This document shows positions 31,985 through 60,290 of a stretch of 64,000 nucleotides of DNA, piece by piece. The position numbers and the translations under genes were made by a program. Within the stretch, counting starts at the first letter, position 1; each line of letters starts with the position of its first letter. The DNA comes from Lepas anatifera (taxonomy: Eukaryota; Arthropoda; Thecostraca; Lepadidae), in assembly GCA_034440635.1 (NCBI GenBank), contig JAOTON010000332.1:248001-312000 (forward strand). Reading direction: 5' to 3'. Below the pieces are notes generated by a model, which saw only the letters and a list, made by a program, of their open reading frames with translations, was not told the origin of the DNA and searched no databases.

Positions 31985-33513
31985 CATTCAATGACATTGT
32001 TTATATTTATTTTTATCATTTGACTTGTTGAAGACGTGACCTGAAGAGGCATTTTGTTCAATCATTTAAGAGGAAATGTCCACTCAAAGGAAGTGGCTGC
32101 TGAAGCTTCAAACCAAATCTAATCACCGTATATTTCAATGTGCAGTGAGCAGGGGAGTGTTTCGATATACCTTCAGCTTGCTAAGGCTATCCACTTCTGG
32201 AATTTCTCTGAGCTGTTTATTATCGTATTGATTAGTCCCGCACTGTTTAAATTCGGATGTTGAGTCCATGAATCAAATTAGAGTTCCATCCGTAGCTATT
32301 TGGGTTGTAGGGGCGCACAGTGTGGTCCTTTTGCGCCCATATAATACCCACGTTGCATCCCAACTATAACTACAGCGAAATGAGCGCTAGGCTATGACTA
32401 AATTGAATTTAGTCCTCATGCGTTTTGGTATCCTGTACCTGGAAAGTTATTCGATGTTTCTCATACATTTTAGCATATCCCTTTGAAAATATTGCTCAAA
32501 TACATTCCTTATTCTGTGTCTGTCATTATTAGTTCTTAGGGTTGTGCAAAAATAATCGCGGCTCATGAATGACGAAGCTCGCTTAACTACATGAAATGAC
32601 ACCTTAAAGACACGGTAATGGAAAAAGAGAAAAAATATAACAGTATCAGCAACATTTGTATAACTACCCATTTGTGGGGGGGGCTGGGGAACTCGCGTCT
32701 TCCCCTACCTCGGACAGTCTCCTGCTATGCTTTACTATAGGTACTATGATATTTCAGGGGTGGGTCTTGAGCCTCTCTAGCCCCCTTTTATCTGCCACTG
32801 CATTCCCTGTACGACAATTGTTAACAGATAACAATTGTAAGAATTGTGCGTGTTGAAACGTTCGTGGAAGTGCGAGATTTTTAGTGGGTCTTGTATTCTT
32901 TGGTATGGGCGTTGGATGGCCCACGTAAGTGTTTTGCACCCCCCTTCCCCCACAAGCGGTGACGGTGGAAGTAGGCGGGCTTTTGGGCTCGGAGCCCAGC
33001 CACCTACCTATGAACATCGGTGGGCTGACATGCCATTTATTCCCACAAAGGTATGTTCCGAAAATAAGGAAAAACTAAAAAGAAAAAATGTTCAGAAAAG
33101 CAAATAAGTTCAACGCAATGTTGCGAGACCATTGCGTAGCTATATCACTGCAATCAGGATTCGGTGTTCTGCATATGAAGCCCTGTGTTGATATACAGTT
33201 ACCTATCCACTGGGGGGCGGAACTCGTGGGGTACCTGGGCACGGTGCTCCTCCTTAAATGATAAATTTTAACATTAACCCTCTGGCGTTGACTGGAAAGA
33301 AATGGGTTACAAATTTCATGGCCCCTTTGAATCAATACTTTCCGCCGCTCCTGTGCCTATCACTAGGCCCTCGTCTCCTGTAGTTATCTTGAACCCCATT
33401 TCCATTCCTTGTTTTTGGTATCCTTATTGATGAAATTAAATGGGAGCTTAAGTAAAAGTGCGGCTGTTTCGACCAGCAACACCAACCACACCTGACTCAC
33501 AGCTGACCAAGCG
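31985..33513. other. Intergenic, nothing firm
   Basis: Around 32660-32800 a run of g followed by cccccttttatctgccactg looks like a worn hAT-type end, but its partner is not found. No gene is recognised. Confidence 0.4.
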
Positions 33514-33517
33514 TTAA

Positions 33518-34485
33518 CCCACGCCCCGGTGAGCCTCCGAGCCACCTTCGCCCTGGTAGGGGGTGTCCAAACAATCCCCCTCGAACTCGACTCTAATACG
33601 GGATAGCGAAAAAACGCGAAAGCAGGTGAATAGCCCATTGAAATTCATGAAGAAACTCTATCAGTCACTTTTTGGCTGAGGTCAATATTGAGGTCATGAC
33701 AGGTCAAAGAATGTAGCATGATAGAGAAGAATTTATGGACTCTAGCGTCTGACAATTGAGTTAGAATCATTTTAAGCATAGTCCACTTTCTCTCGTTACA
33801 GCCAGTTGGGTGATGTATAATATTATTGTACTAGGTCAAAACATAAAAAGACCTGAACTAAGGTATTGCCAAGGTTACCATCTAGCCTAGCATAATCAAT
33901 ATGTGTATGAATCGACTCGCAATAACATTCTAAACGTAATGATATGAAAATAAAGATTTTTCATCATTTTGTGCAGTTATTACTCAAGTCTGAAAAGCCT
34001 GCAGTGGATAGCCCCAGATGAACTTTAAGGTTACAGGTTCAAACTTGCAGCATGAACCTATAAAGGGACCTAGGATACTATGTTCTGAAGAATACGAAGG
34101 TATTGCACGCGGTATCTACACAATTGATTCAATTTTTCGGCATTTCCTTTTCCTGATTTTCATGGAGGTTTATCCCCTGGTCTACGATCTGAAAAATTCC
34201 GAAATTAGTTGTAGTACCCGGAGGGCCCTTTATGTGGTATGCGCTTCAATTCGATGGATTCGCCCTTTTCTTACTTACGCCACCTTAAACATTTTTGGAG
34301 GTGATGTCACTTGACATGTACTGGTAACCTGATCTGAGATGTCCCAACCTTAAAATTTTGGGGAAGGTTGCGGAATCGATCATGGATAAGGTGTGCTAAG
34401 TACGGCAGCGATTCGCGTCATCGTTTTTTCGTGCCCCTGGAGCAGCCTAAGGGTTTTCAAACACAGACCCCCACCCTGGCGGGAA
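33518..34485 (+). mobile_element. TTAA family B element, 968 bp
   Basis: TTAA at 33514-33517 precedes ccacgccccggtgagcctcc. The right end ccaccctggcgggaa precedes TTAA at 34486-34489. Internal order matches the copy at 44204-45169: cattttttggct/aggtcaatattgaggtcatgacagg, then tctcgttac, gtactaggtcaaaa and gcagcgattcgcg. It is non-coding. Confidence 0.85.
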
Positions 34486-34745
34486 TTAACAATCCGACGT
34501 TGTCATGGTGACCAATCCTATTCACGGAGACCAGATTGCAACTGGAGTATTTTTCCGCCTTGCTGGAATCGGCGCTGGTGAAAGAATGTGACTTCTTAAC
34601 CCTCGCCACACGGGGGCGGGGGGCATCGATGGTCCCCTAAGGTTTTTTCACCCGATCATTTTCCAATTATCCTTGAAATTGTATACTCCGGGCCAGACTA
34701 GATCAGATCACCAGGCGAGGTCAAACAAGTTCACCTCTCTTCAAC

Positions 34746-35080
34746 TTTTTTTATTATTCAAACGTTTATTCGTAAAATGCGTAGAATAACACGGCAGCGT
34801 AAGTCTGCTCCTGCACGATCTTGTCCAGGAATTTGGCGTTGACTTCCTCGATCTGGTCTGGAAGCACCGTGGTGTCTAAATTGGTGAGAAATTCCTGTAT
34901 AGCATCCTAGCCCATCAAGTCACCGCACTGAGTGACAGTTGCCCCGTCTTGCCCACCCTGGACCATGTAGGGAGGCCCCGGCTGCTCAAAAAGGCCTTCA
35001 ACTTTTGAGCTCTAGCATAACTGCATTTCTTGGCCAATTGATTTGAGATCGTCTTCACTTGATGGCTCCTACAGAATAAA
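34746..35080 (-). pseudogene. Possible retrocopied gene fragment with poly(A)
   Basis: On the minus strand a reading frame runs through GLFEQPGPPYMVQGGQDGAT, a stop (about 34909), then DAIQEFLTNLDTTVLPDQIE and LDKIVQEQTYAAVLFYAFYE before a stop at 34766-34768. That stop overlaps an aataaa signal, and an A run (34747-34753 as t) begins 13 bases later. This looks like an integrated processed transcript or 3' exon. The segment ending in YAAVLFY recalls the start of a thioredoxin-fold repeat in insect proteins, but I would not name it. At least two stops break it. Confidence 0.45.
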
Positions 35081-35149
35081 AAAATTAGATCCGGGATTTT
35101 TCAATTTGGTGACCTGAGGTCAGGTAACAAGGTGACCTCTCCGGGTACC

Positions 35150-38100
35150 GCAATATACGTGAATAGACAATATGAATGCAAACACAGAAATGATCTAGAA
35201 GGAATTTTGGCAGAATCAACATTTGCAGAAGTAACATTAACGCGCATTGACGAGGGTCTGAGCCACCTTCGCATTGACGGGGGGCGGGTACCCGCCCCTA
35301 AGATCTCGAGAACCACGGTAGGTAGCGGAAAACGGTAAACGGTGTTGGGCTGCCCATCCACTTCTCCATCGAAAACATTTGAACCATTTTTTTGTCAGGT
35401 CACATTTAAGGTCACGAGAGGTCAAAACATGCCCGTCATAGGGATAACATGTAAAATTCAGTTTTTCGGGCATTCCATCTGAACAAGTAAAGATAGAGCA
35501 AAACGACTTGAACTATATGAATCCTCTTAGCAAGCTGAATCGAATGATATATATAATTTGACCTTGCTAGGTCAAATCAAGGATTTGACCTGACCTGAGG
35601 TCAGGTCAGGGTCAAATTATAAAAATGCATATCATTAGAACCGCAAAGCCCAGGCGAGTCTAATGCAGCTAAAATAAATGCTCTATCACCATCCGTTACT
35701 GAGTTATTCCGTAAAACCATTTTTCCATGTATTTCCAATGGAGAGGTCATGCCTCGTACCTGACCTTAGGTCATCGATATAAAAATACCGGAACATATGT
35801 TAGAGAACTCGGTGGGGCCATTATGTGTTATGAGTTTCAATCGGATAAGTTCACCTTGCTCCGACTTATGCTATATTAAACTTTTTGAGGTCGGGTCACT
35901 TGACCTGTACTGGTGACCTGACCTGAGATGACCTAACCTTAAAATTTTCACAGAAGTTGTAAAAATGATGAGGGAAAAGGTATACCAAGTACGGCGGCGC
36001 TACGCGCCGTGTTTTTACTGTCTCCGAAAAACCCGAGGGGGCGGTACCACCCCCGTCAATGCGCGTGTTAAAACTGGACACATGCAGCAAAATACTATTT
36101 TCGGGAGGTCTATAAACACCCAAATTATAATAACGATGTGTTCCTGGAAGGTGTTGAAAAGCTTCTCGATAAACTGGAAAGTAATAAGCTGCAGATTTTG
36201 GCAGGGAACTTCACTTTAACTTTTGAAACTGCCAAATGATAGGAGTCTTCCAAGTTCTTTAATATAATGTCTGCCTACAATTTTTGCCCACAATTTCAAA
36301 ACCGACAAGAATTGGCACAGTGACCCCTCCTCTTAGACAACTTTTTACAAGTGATATTAACTTAGTTAATCAATCTGGTATAATATTAAACGACATTTCT
36401 GATCATTTACCTATATTCATGACTCTTCAGGAAGACACTCAAAACACACAAACAAATGCCTAAATCGTATCACGGTTTTCGACAACACTAAGATTAACCA
36501 ACTGAGAACATACATATCTAGTAATCTAAACAACTTTAATGCAATCACAGATCCTAATATCGCATGTCGAATGCTCATAAATACATTTCAGAACGGAATA
36601 AACTATTTTTCGAAAACCTTTACACCAAGTAGGAGAAGAACTGCGATAAAGCCCTGGATATCGCCTAGAATTTTGGCATGCATAAACCACAAAAACAAAA
36701 TGTTCAAAAGTATATTTCAAAAAGCTTAAAAATCAGAATGACCCAGAACTAGAACAGCTAGAAGAATCATATAAAAGATACCGTAACGTTCTGACAGGAA
36801 TTACAAGGAAGCAAAGAGAAAATATTATAGAGACTCTTTTGATGCAAATGAAGAAAATGGAAAAGAAACATGGAAATTACTAAATGGACTAATTGATAAG
36901 AAACACAAAAATAATTACTATCCGGTAACATTCAAAACTAGCCAAGGAACACTGACAGATAACGAGGAGATTGCAAATGGTTTTAATGATTTCTTCAGTC
37001 CGTTGGAACCACTTTAGAGGAAAGATTCCTCCTCGGACAAAGCGCAGTTGACTACTTGCAGCCCCTACATATGATGTGTTTCAGAATAATATCTTAACAA
37101 ATAATAAGCAAATCGAAAATATAATAAAGTCTTTAAATGCTGTTGGAGGAGGAATAGATAGGATAAGTTCTAGGATCTTAAAATCGACATACCAATGTTA
37201 TTTAAGTAATTTGGCACACTTCTTTAATCTCTGCTTATCAACTGGAATATTTCCAGATTTGCTAAAGATTGCGGTGATTATTCCGATTCATAAATCTGGA
37301 GACAAGGATAGGTTCAACAATTATCGACCTATATCTTTGCTTCCAATCTTCTCTAAAATTCTGGAGAAGATATTACATCAATACATAGTTGAATATTTAG
37401 ACGCAAACAACATTCTTTACAAATTGCAATTTGGATTTCGTAAGCTACATAGCTCCTACATGCCAATTGCCCATTTATATGACACTGTTACGGAATGTTT
37501 AGAAAGGGTGAGATTTCTTGTGGAATTTTTCTAGATCTAAAAAGCATTTGATACTGTTAGTTTCAGAATACTCTTAGAAAAATTACACTTTCTTGGGTTC
37601 GTGGAAAACTTTATGACATTGTGTGTTCATACCTGAAAAATAGGTGTCAATTGACTAAATTTAAAGATATATTCTCAGATCGGAAAATAGTCACCACGGG
37701 AGTACCACAGGGCTCGATATTGGGCCACTTTTGTTTATTCTATATGTGAATGATTTATATCGTGTTTCGAACAGGCCGTTTTTATCATTTTGCCGACGAT
37801 ACAGCCATTGTAGTAAAGCGGAAAATAAAAACCTTTTGCAACAAAAAATAAACACTCTTCTACCAAAGTAACGCAGTGGTTTCAATCAAACCGTCTATCG
37901 CTTAACGCCGAGAAATCACACTACCAAATTTATTCTAAAAGCGACTTTACTGACATAAAAATAAAACTGAATGAAGTCGAAATAGGAAAGAAAAAGTGGT
38001 TAAGTATTTAGGTGTCCTGGTAGATGATAATTTGAAATGGGATGCTCATGTGGCCAACATGGCAGCTCTAATCAGTAGAAATCTGGGGTAATGAGTAGAG

Positions 38101-38560
38101 CAAAATATTATTTAGAATCACGAGAACTTATCTGTCTATATAACACTCTTGTGCTACCATACTTCAATTACTGCGCAGTTGTATGGGGAAGCAATTATCA
38201 AACGCATTTAGATAAGCTAATGAAACTTCAAAAAGGGCAGTTTGAATAATTAGGAAGAAACCTTTTACCATCCAACAAATGGACTTTTTGTTGAACTGAA
38301 CTTGTTAAAACTCAATGATATTATTACTAAACAGAAAATTATAATTCGATCAAATTTTTAAGTCAATCACTACCATTTGCCATCTCATCACTCTTTCAAT
38401 ATCATCGTCCTGCAAACACTCGCCTAATACAACATTTTATGTTCCTTTAGCAATAACGAACTACAGATCATTTTCAATATCATGTTCAGCTCCAACAGCG
38501 TGGAACCAGATAATATGTCCGATTTTCCAAATCTTGATGATGTTCCATTGCAGAAATATA
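35150..38560 (+). pseudogene. LINE ORF2 remnant (endonuclease and reverse transcriptase)
   Basis: Endonuclease: AIYVNRQYECKHRNDLEGIL (35148-35207), interrupted by an element, then YKHPNYNNDVFLEGVEKLL (36106-36162), LQILAGNF (a worn GDFN motif), and ISDHLPIF near 36395. Reverse transcriptase: DLLKIAVIIPIHKSGDKDRF and NNYRPISLLPIFSKILEKIL (within 37076-37534), then TGVPQGSILG near 37697-37727 and FADDTAIV near 37790. A C-terminal tail with LYNTLVLPYFNYCAVVWG lies near 38138-38190. Several frameshifts and stops make it inactive. The order fits the Jockey/CR1/L2 group; the exact clade is not decided. Confidence 0.85.
35241..36067 (+). mobile_element. TTAA family A element inserted in LINE
   Basis: TTAA at 35237-35240 and 36068-36071. 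At 827 bp it lacks the first ca of the end. It has the same landmarks as the 840-bp copies: a gggcgggtacccgccc palindrome near 35283, the aggtca palindrome near 35586-35608, and the cggcggcgctacgcgcc hairpin. The interrupted LINE frame shows the insertion was precise. Confidence 0.9.
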
Positions 38561-39580
38561 CATTTTAAAGAAAATTATCAGAAAACATTTTAGGAACCAA
38601 TAACGATCCCAGGAGGGGAATCAATAGTAAATGGATTCAGGTAAAAATCAAGCTATCAAGTACTTTCTTTTTGTGATTCTTTTTCATCTCGCTGCCTAGT
38701 TTTCTCATAGCCATTGACTGACCAATTTTTTTCTTTTTATGAGTTTCTTATTTAACCCTGAAAACTTAAATCCACTAATACCAACTTTAGAGTACCCAGT
38801 TTCTCTCGAATGTTACTAGTTCTCCTATTCTTTTCGGGAGACTTGGGGAAATACTCGTAAATAACTTTGAATATTCAATAAAAATAAATAAATAAATAAA
38901 AATAAAAAGGCATGGGGAAAAGCTGTCTTTTGGTCCAGAAGTCACAAAAATGATTGCAAATTATCTCAGAAAGGTATTCTTAGCAACCTTTTAACGGATT
39001 CCAGGGGTAATATTTTCCGTTTGATATATCTGAGGTCATCTCAGGTCACCAGGCATCAAAAACGGTATTTTGACCATAACTGTTGACCTAATTAAGCTAG
39101 AGCACTGAATTAGACGTCATCATGTATGTCTCGTCACTGTCTTTCATTTGATATTCGACAAGGTCACTTTCTGACCTTTAGTGACCTCAGGTCATGTCAG
39201 GTCAATAGGTGCCCCCTGGAGGTCAAACCACTGTCGGAAGGGCATTTTGTTCCACACAGTGGAGAAAGCCCTGACATTTTCCTATGAAATGCAGTTACCA
39301 GACCTCATTAGCTCTAATGGCATAAAAGCTGTGCCCAGTTTTCTTAAGTATTGCATCTGTTAGTAGAAATAGCCTATCATGACCCAACATGATCTCTGGA
39401 GGTCAAAATATTGACCTGAGCGCTTAAACACATTCAAGTTAAAACCTTGCTGAATTCACAAGAGCTTTCCAATGTACTTTGAAGATTTGCGCTAGCCCCC
39501 TATTTTCGTAGTTAGAGGGGGCCATCGATGTTCCCCGTGTGGCGAAGGTGGCGACGGACCCCGGGTGGAGCGTGGGTTAA

Positions 39581-39880
39581 CATCACTCCTCTTTTTTATA
39601 GGGTACAGAAATGGGGTACAGATTTGGGAAATTAGGAAAAAGTAAAACAAAGGTTATAAAATCATTATTTATAATATTTTTGGTACGAATGACGCTGTAC
39701 AGATTTACATACGCGAGAAGTAGGTAGGTACAATTGGAAGATGTATTGGAAAATTAACATATTGCGGTTGCCATATCTTTCCCGATCTTCAAAAGTTGTA
39801 GGGACATTCCCTACAAGTTTTCGGGGGTCTACAAACTTGTAGGGACACTGTCCTTAGTGTCCCTAGTGGTGGTTACGCCC
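39581..39880. other. Intergenic with a short inverted repeat
   Basis: The stretch has a local duplication gtagggacattccctacaag / cttgtagggacactgtcc near 39798-39853. Nothing else is recognised. Confidence 0.4.
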
Positions 39881-40640
39881 ATGCTGACGATAGATTTTCA
39901 AGTCGTCAACGAACATGAGACAATGGGAGGAGGAAATCTCATCCGGAAGATCATTTACGTACATCGCGAATAAGAGGCGACAGCAATCCACTTTCCGGTG
40001 TGCCCGATATAACCCGGCCCCACTCCGAGCACTTTCCGTTGACAATAACTCGCTGCTGTCTATTCTGTAAATAAGGTGAGAACCAATTCAATGCCGAACC
40101 GGAAATGTTGTAGGAATTTTTTAGTTTGTGTACTAAAAGAGAATGGTTTACGCTCTGAAAAGCGGCCGTATAGTCTGTATATACAATCTGTTTAGTAGCC
40201 AAGCGAGTTAGAGTCCCAGGCCGCGCCCAAAAGTGTGGCCAGGTTAGATGCGCACGATCTTCCAGAAACAAATCCATGTTGAGTCGGCGATAAAATGGGT
40301 TTTACATGCCCCAACAAACACACATAGGCTACGCGCTCTAAAATCTTTCCAAAAAATCGAGTTAAAGATACTGATTTATAATTTTTGGGGTCTCTAGGAC
40401 ATCTCTTCTTAAAAATTGGCACTGTTTTGCCACTCTTCGAAGATTCCTGCAGTAAAGAAAAATTGGCACGGCAAGAGGATCACGACACTCGTATATGATC
40501 CGCGCACTGGTTCCGTCCGGACCGCATACTCCAAACAGAATGACCTTGGATGACATCGACCCCATAATTGTAGCAAAGCTTCTTTTCGACCTTCCCTCTA
40601 TGACCCTGGTCTGCCTTTAGCTTATTCCCGTTATTTTCCC
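39881..40640 (-). pseudogene. LINE reverse transcriptase remnant
   Basis: Read on the minus strand: VCGPDGTSARIIYECRDPLA, MPIFKKRCPRDPKNYKSVSL, FGKILERVAYVCLLGHVKPI, LSPTQHGFVSGRSCASNLAT, then IVYTDYTAAFQSVNHSLLVH, YLQNRQQRVIVNG, and MYVNDLPDEISSSHCLMFVD ending DDLKIYR. These are reverse transcriptase motifs 1 to 5 of a non-LTR element, spread over two or more frames. It breaks off after DDLKIYR. The remnant at 26347-26990 continues exactly the part missing here and may be from the same family. Confidence 0.85.
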
Positions 40641-40659
40641 GCTTAATAACGGTATTTCC

Positions 40660-40885
40660 CAATAGGTCCCCAGCATGGCCAATATTTGAAGTCTATGACA
40701 TCGTTTGACCTTGAAGATATTGACCTAGGTCAATGAAAATTGGTCATGATGTAGATCGCCATAGCCTCCACCCACCCTCTAAACAGAGTTTTTCTGCGTC
40801 TTTTAGTTTTTGAGATCTTAGAGGGGGCTTACCACGCCCCTCTACAGTGCGCGTTAGTGCCAGAGCCCTCTCCAGTGCGGGTGTT
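40660..40885 (+). mobile_element. TTAA family C right-end fragment
   Basis: The block gtttgaccttgaagatattgacctaggtcaatg, then catgatgtagatcgccat and ctctccagtgcgggtgttag, matches the right end of the copy ending at 51360. The target site is worn. Confidence 0.6.
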
Positions 40886-40902
40886 AGTTGAATCAGCTTA
40901 AG

Positions 40903-41128
40903 CATACGCGTCGGAAAAGGGGGGCCAGGGGGCCTGCCCCCCACTTTTTGGCCAAAAATTTCCTGATCTCAGTCAAAATGAGAGACAACCAGACATTCTT
41001 ATATCCAGCCGCTGCGGAATGCAGCGAGGAGCCCAAATTCGAACAGTTTTTGGTCCTGATGTTGAAAGTTTTTGTCAGCATCAGGTTGAAGTTTGCTGGC
41101 CCCCACTTTTTTGCCGTGCACACTTATG
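40903..41128. mobile_element. hAT-type MITE (CATACGCGTCGG ends)
   Basis: The element is flanked by the exact 8-bp duplication agcttaag at 40895-40902 and 41129-41136. Ends: catacgcgtcggaaaagg and ccgtgcacacttatg. At 226 bp it is non-coding. It lies 210 bases upstream of an NSUN5 exon. Confidence 0.93.
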
Positions 41129-41257
41129 AGCTTAAGTATACTTCTCCCATTGCAATTGATTTAGCATGATCTGCTGAAAATTTGGGGTGAATCGGTTTGG
41201 CCGTTTCAGCGCTGTAGCAAAATGAACATGAACAAAAACCTCGGTGGCCATCCGTGA

Positions 41258-58738
<17,481 letters not shown>

Positions 58739-59092
58739 GTGAGGCGCCGCTACCCAGCCATGGCCAAACGCACGCTAGCTTATTCTTTGGTAGCGTCGGG
58801 GATCGGGCGCATTCAGAGGAGACTGAGGCAAAATGGATTCTGGGCAAGAGCGGATTTTCGCCATTTTGGTACGTTATCAGGGTTTCTGTGTAGGCTAAAG
58901 AAGTGTAATAACATCTGGAAACGATGGACGTAAAATACAACATGGTACTTAAACGTTCTCGGCACCATTATTTAGACTCAGGAAGTTTAGACAGAAAGTC
59001 CTGGTACGGAATTCTGAAACTTAAGCCTGATTTTATTTCCTAGCTTCAATGGCTCTTTTTCTGAGCATTATCTGAATTATATTATAATCACA

Positions 59093-59141
<49 letters not shown>

Positions 59142-59794
59142 TTCTACAGTTTGTAAACATTAAGTAGTATTGTAGGTGGTTCTGATCAGCCAGGATTTCT
59201 GAAACGGCACCGGGCTTGGTGAGAGGGAGCACTTACACTCAATCGAGGACCTGCCCCGCCTTTTCGCCCCTGTATCCATATGTACCTCCACATCCTATGT
59301 CCCAGGGTTCATTCTCCTATATTGGTTACTTATATCAAGGCTGCCTGCCTAGCAGGAAAACTGCATGATTCATTGCCTAGGCGGCGGGGTATGTCAGATC
59401 TCGTTCACAGTCTGCAGGCGTAGGAAAAGGAGGGCCCTGCCTCCTTTTAAACAAATTCCCGATTCCAACCAAATTAGGGAAAATCGGAGCTTCTGATCGG
59501 TATGTGAGTGCCAGTTCCAGTTACCCCAGTTTCCGAATCGTTTACACGCGCAACGTTTGGGGATGGAGTCTGACGCATTACACTGGTCAAAAAAATTAAC
59601 TTTTGTCGTGGATCCAATATAAAATAGTCCGTTTCAAGGGTAATTTGTGGCGCTGAACACGAATCTGGCATCAGAAATGCCATATCAGATCAGAATTTTG
59701 AGATTCAATATGTCTGTGTGTCGTCTTTGTGCAAGCCTTCTTGGCATCAGTGACTTTGACAGTGCAACACCCAAGAGGTCTAGAAAAATGAACG
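58739..59794. other. Downstream NSUN5 intron, nothing recognised
   Basis: The expected next NSUN5 exon is not visible. A TA repeat lies within the stretch. Confidence 0.4.
59095..59136. repeat. (TA)n microsatellite
   Basis: About 42 bases of ta dinucleotide. Confidence 0.95.
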
Positions 59795-60290
59795 TTTAGG
59801 TGTTTGTGGAGGCTAGGGTATTCTACCTTAAACCCGATTTTCATAGACCTAGGTCAATATATTCAAAGTAAAACGAGGCCATATAGGTCAAATTCTGTAT
59901 GTGCAGGGAAGCCATTGGGAAATGCCGTGATTATGCGATGAGAAGCCGGATATGGAGAGAAAGTGGCCTAGAGTAGCAGAGGAAAGGTCTGAGGCAATGT
60001 TCTCTGAAACTTTTAGGCCAAGTTCGTTCAAGGCCATTGACCTTTGACGTCAAAATATTACATTTTTCCTATAACGTGCACTGCAACTAGCAGTATGGCA
60101 ACCGTCGGGCGGAAAATAAGGTTTGACCTTGACCCATGGCGTTTGTCTTGAACCTGCGACTTTGAGCTCGAGATTGAGTGAAGCGTGACTTTTTACTTAG
60201 ACTCGACCTTCAAGGGAGGTGACTGACATAATATCCTCATCATAAATTGTTGCGACGTCACCTCTCGGTCTACAATACCGGTGAGCTTGT
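59795..60290 (-). mobile_element. TTAA family C internal fragment, inverted
   Basis: tttcatagacctaggtcaat, then ggccatataggtcaaattc and ttgacctttgacgtcaaaat are family C blocks in reverse order. Neither end is preserved. Confidence 0.5.

Larger units (their letters stand above)
35144..38910 (+). mobile_element. APE-type non-LTR retrotransposon (LINE), 5'-truncated
   Basis: The element inserted in family B DNA and ends in an aaat-rich tail at 38879-38908. It contains endonuclease and reverse transcriptase remnants in order, described in the next entry. It is interrupted by a family A element (35241-36067). The empty site is readable: VTL before and KLD after join in frame when the insert and one TTAA are removed. 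Confidence 0.85.
34600..39576 (-). mobile_element. TTAA family B element split by nested insertions
   Basis: The left boundary is TTAA at 34596-34599 then ccctcgccacacgggg. The right boundary is ggtggagcgtggg then TTAA at 39577-39580. Both ends share catcgatg(g/t)tcccc. Family B sequence is visible at 34600-34740, about 35090-35143 and 38911-39576. Between these pieces lie a retrocopy-like fragment (34746-35080) and a LINE (35144-38910), which itself carries a family A element. Confidence 0.65.

Noticed and set aside
35896..36123. Minus-strand GVYRPPEN peptide resembling a LINE endonuclease motif
   Set aside because: The plus strand at the same place encodes YKHPNYNNDVFLEGVEKLL in frame with the rest of the LINE; the minus-strand match is accidental.
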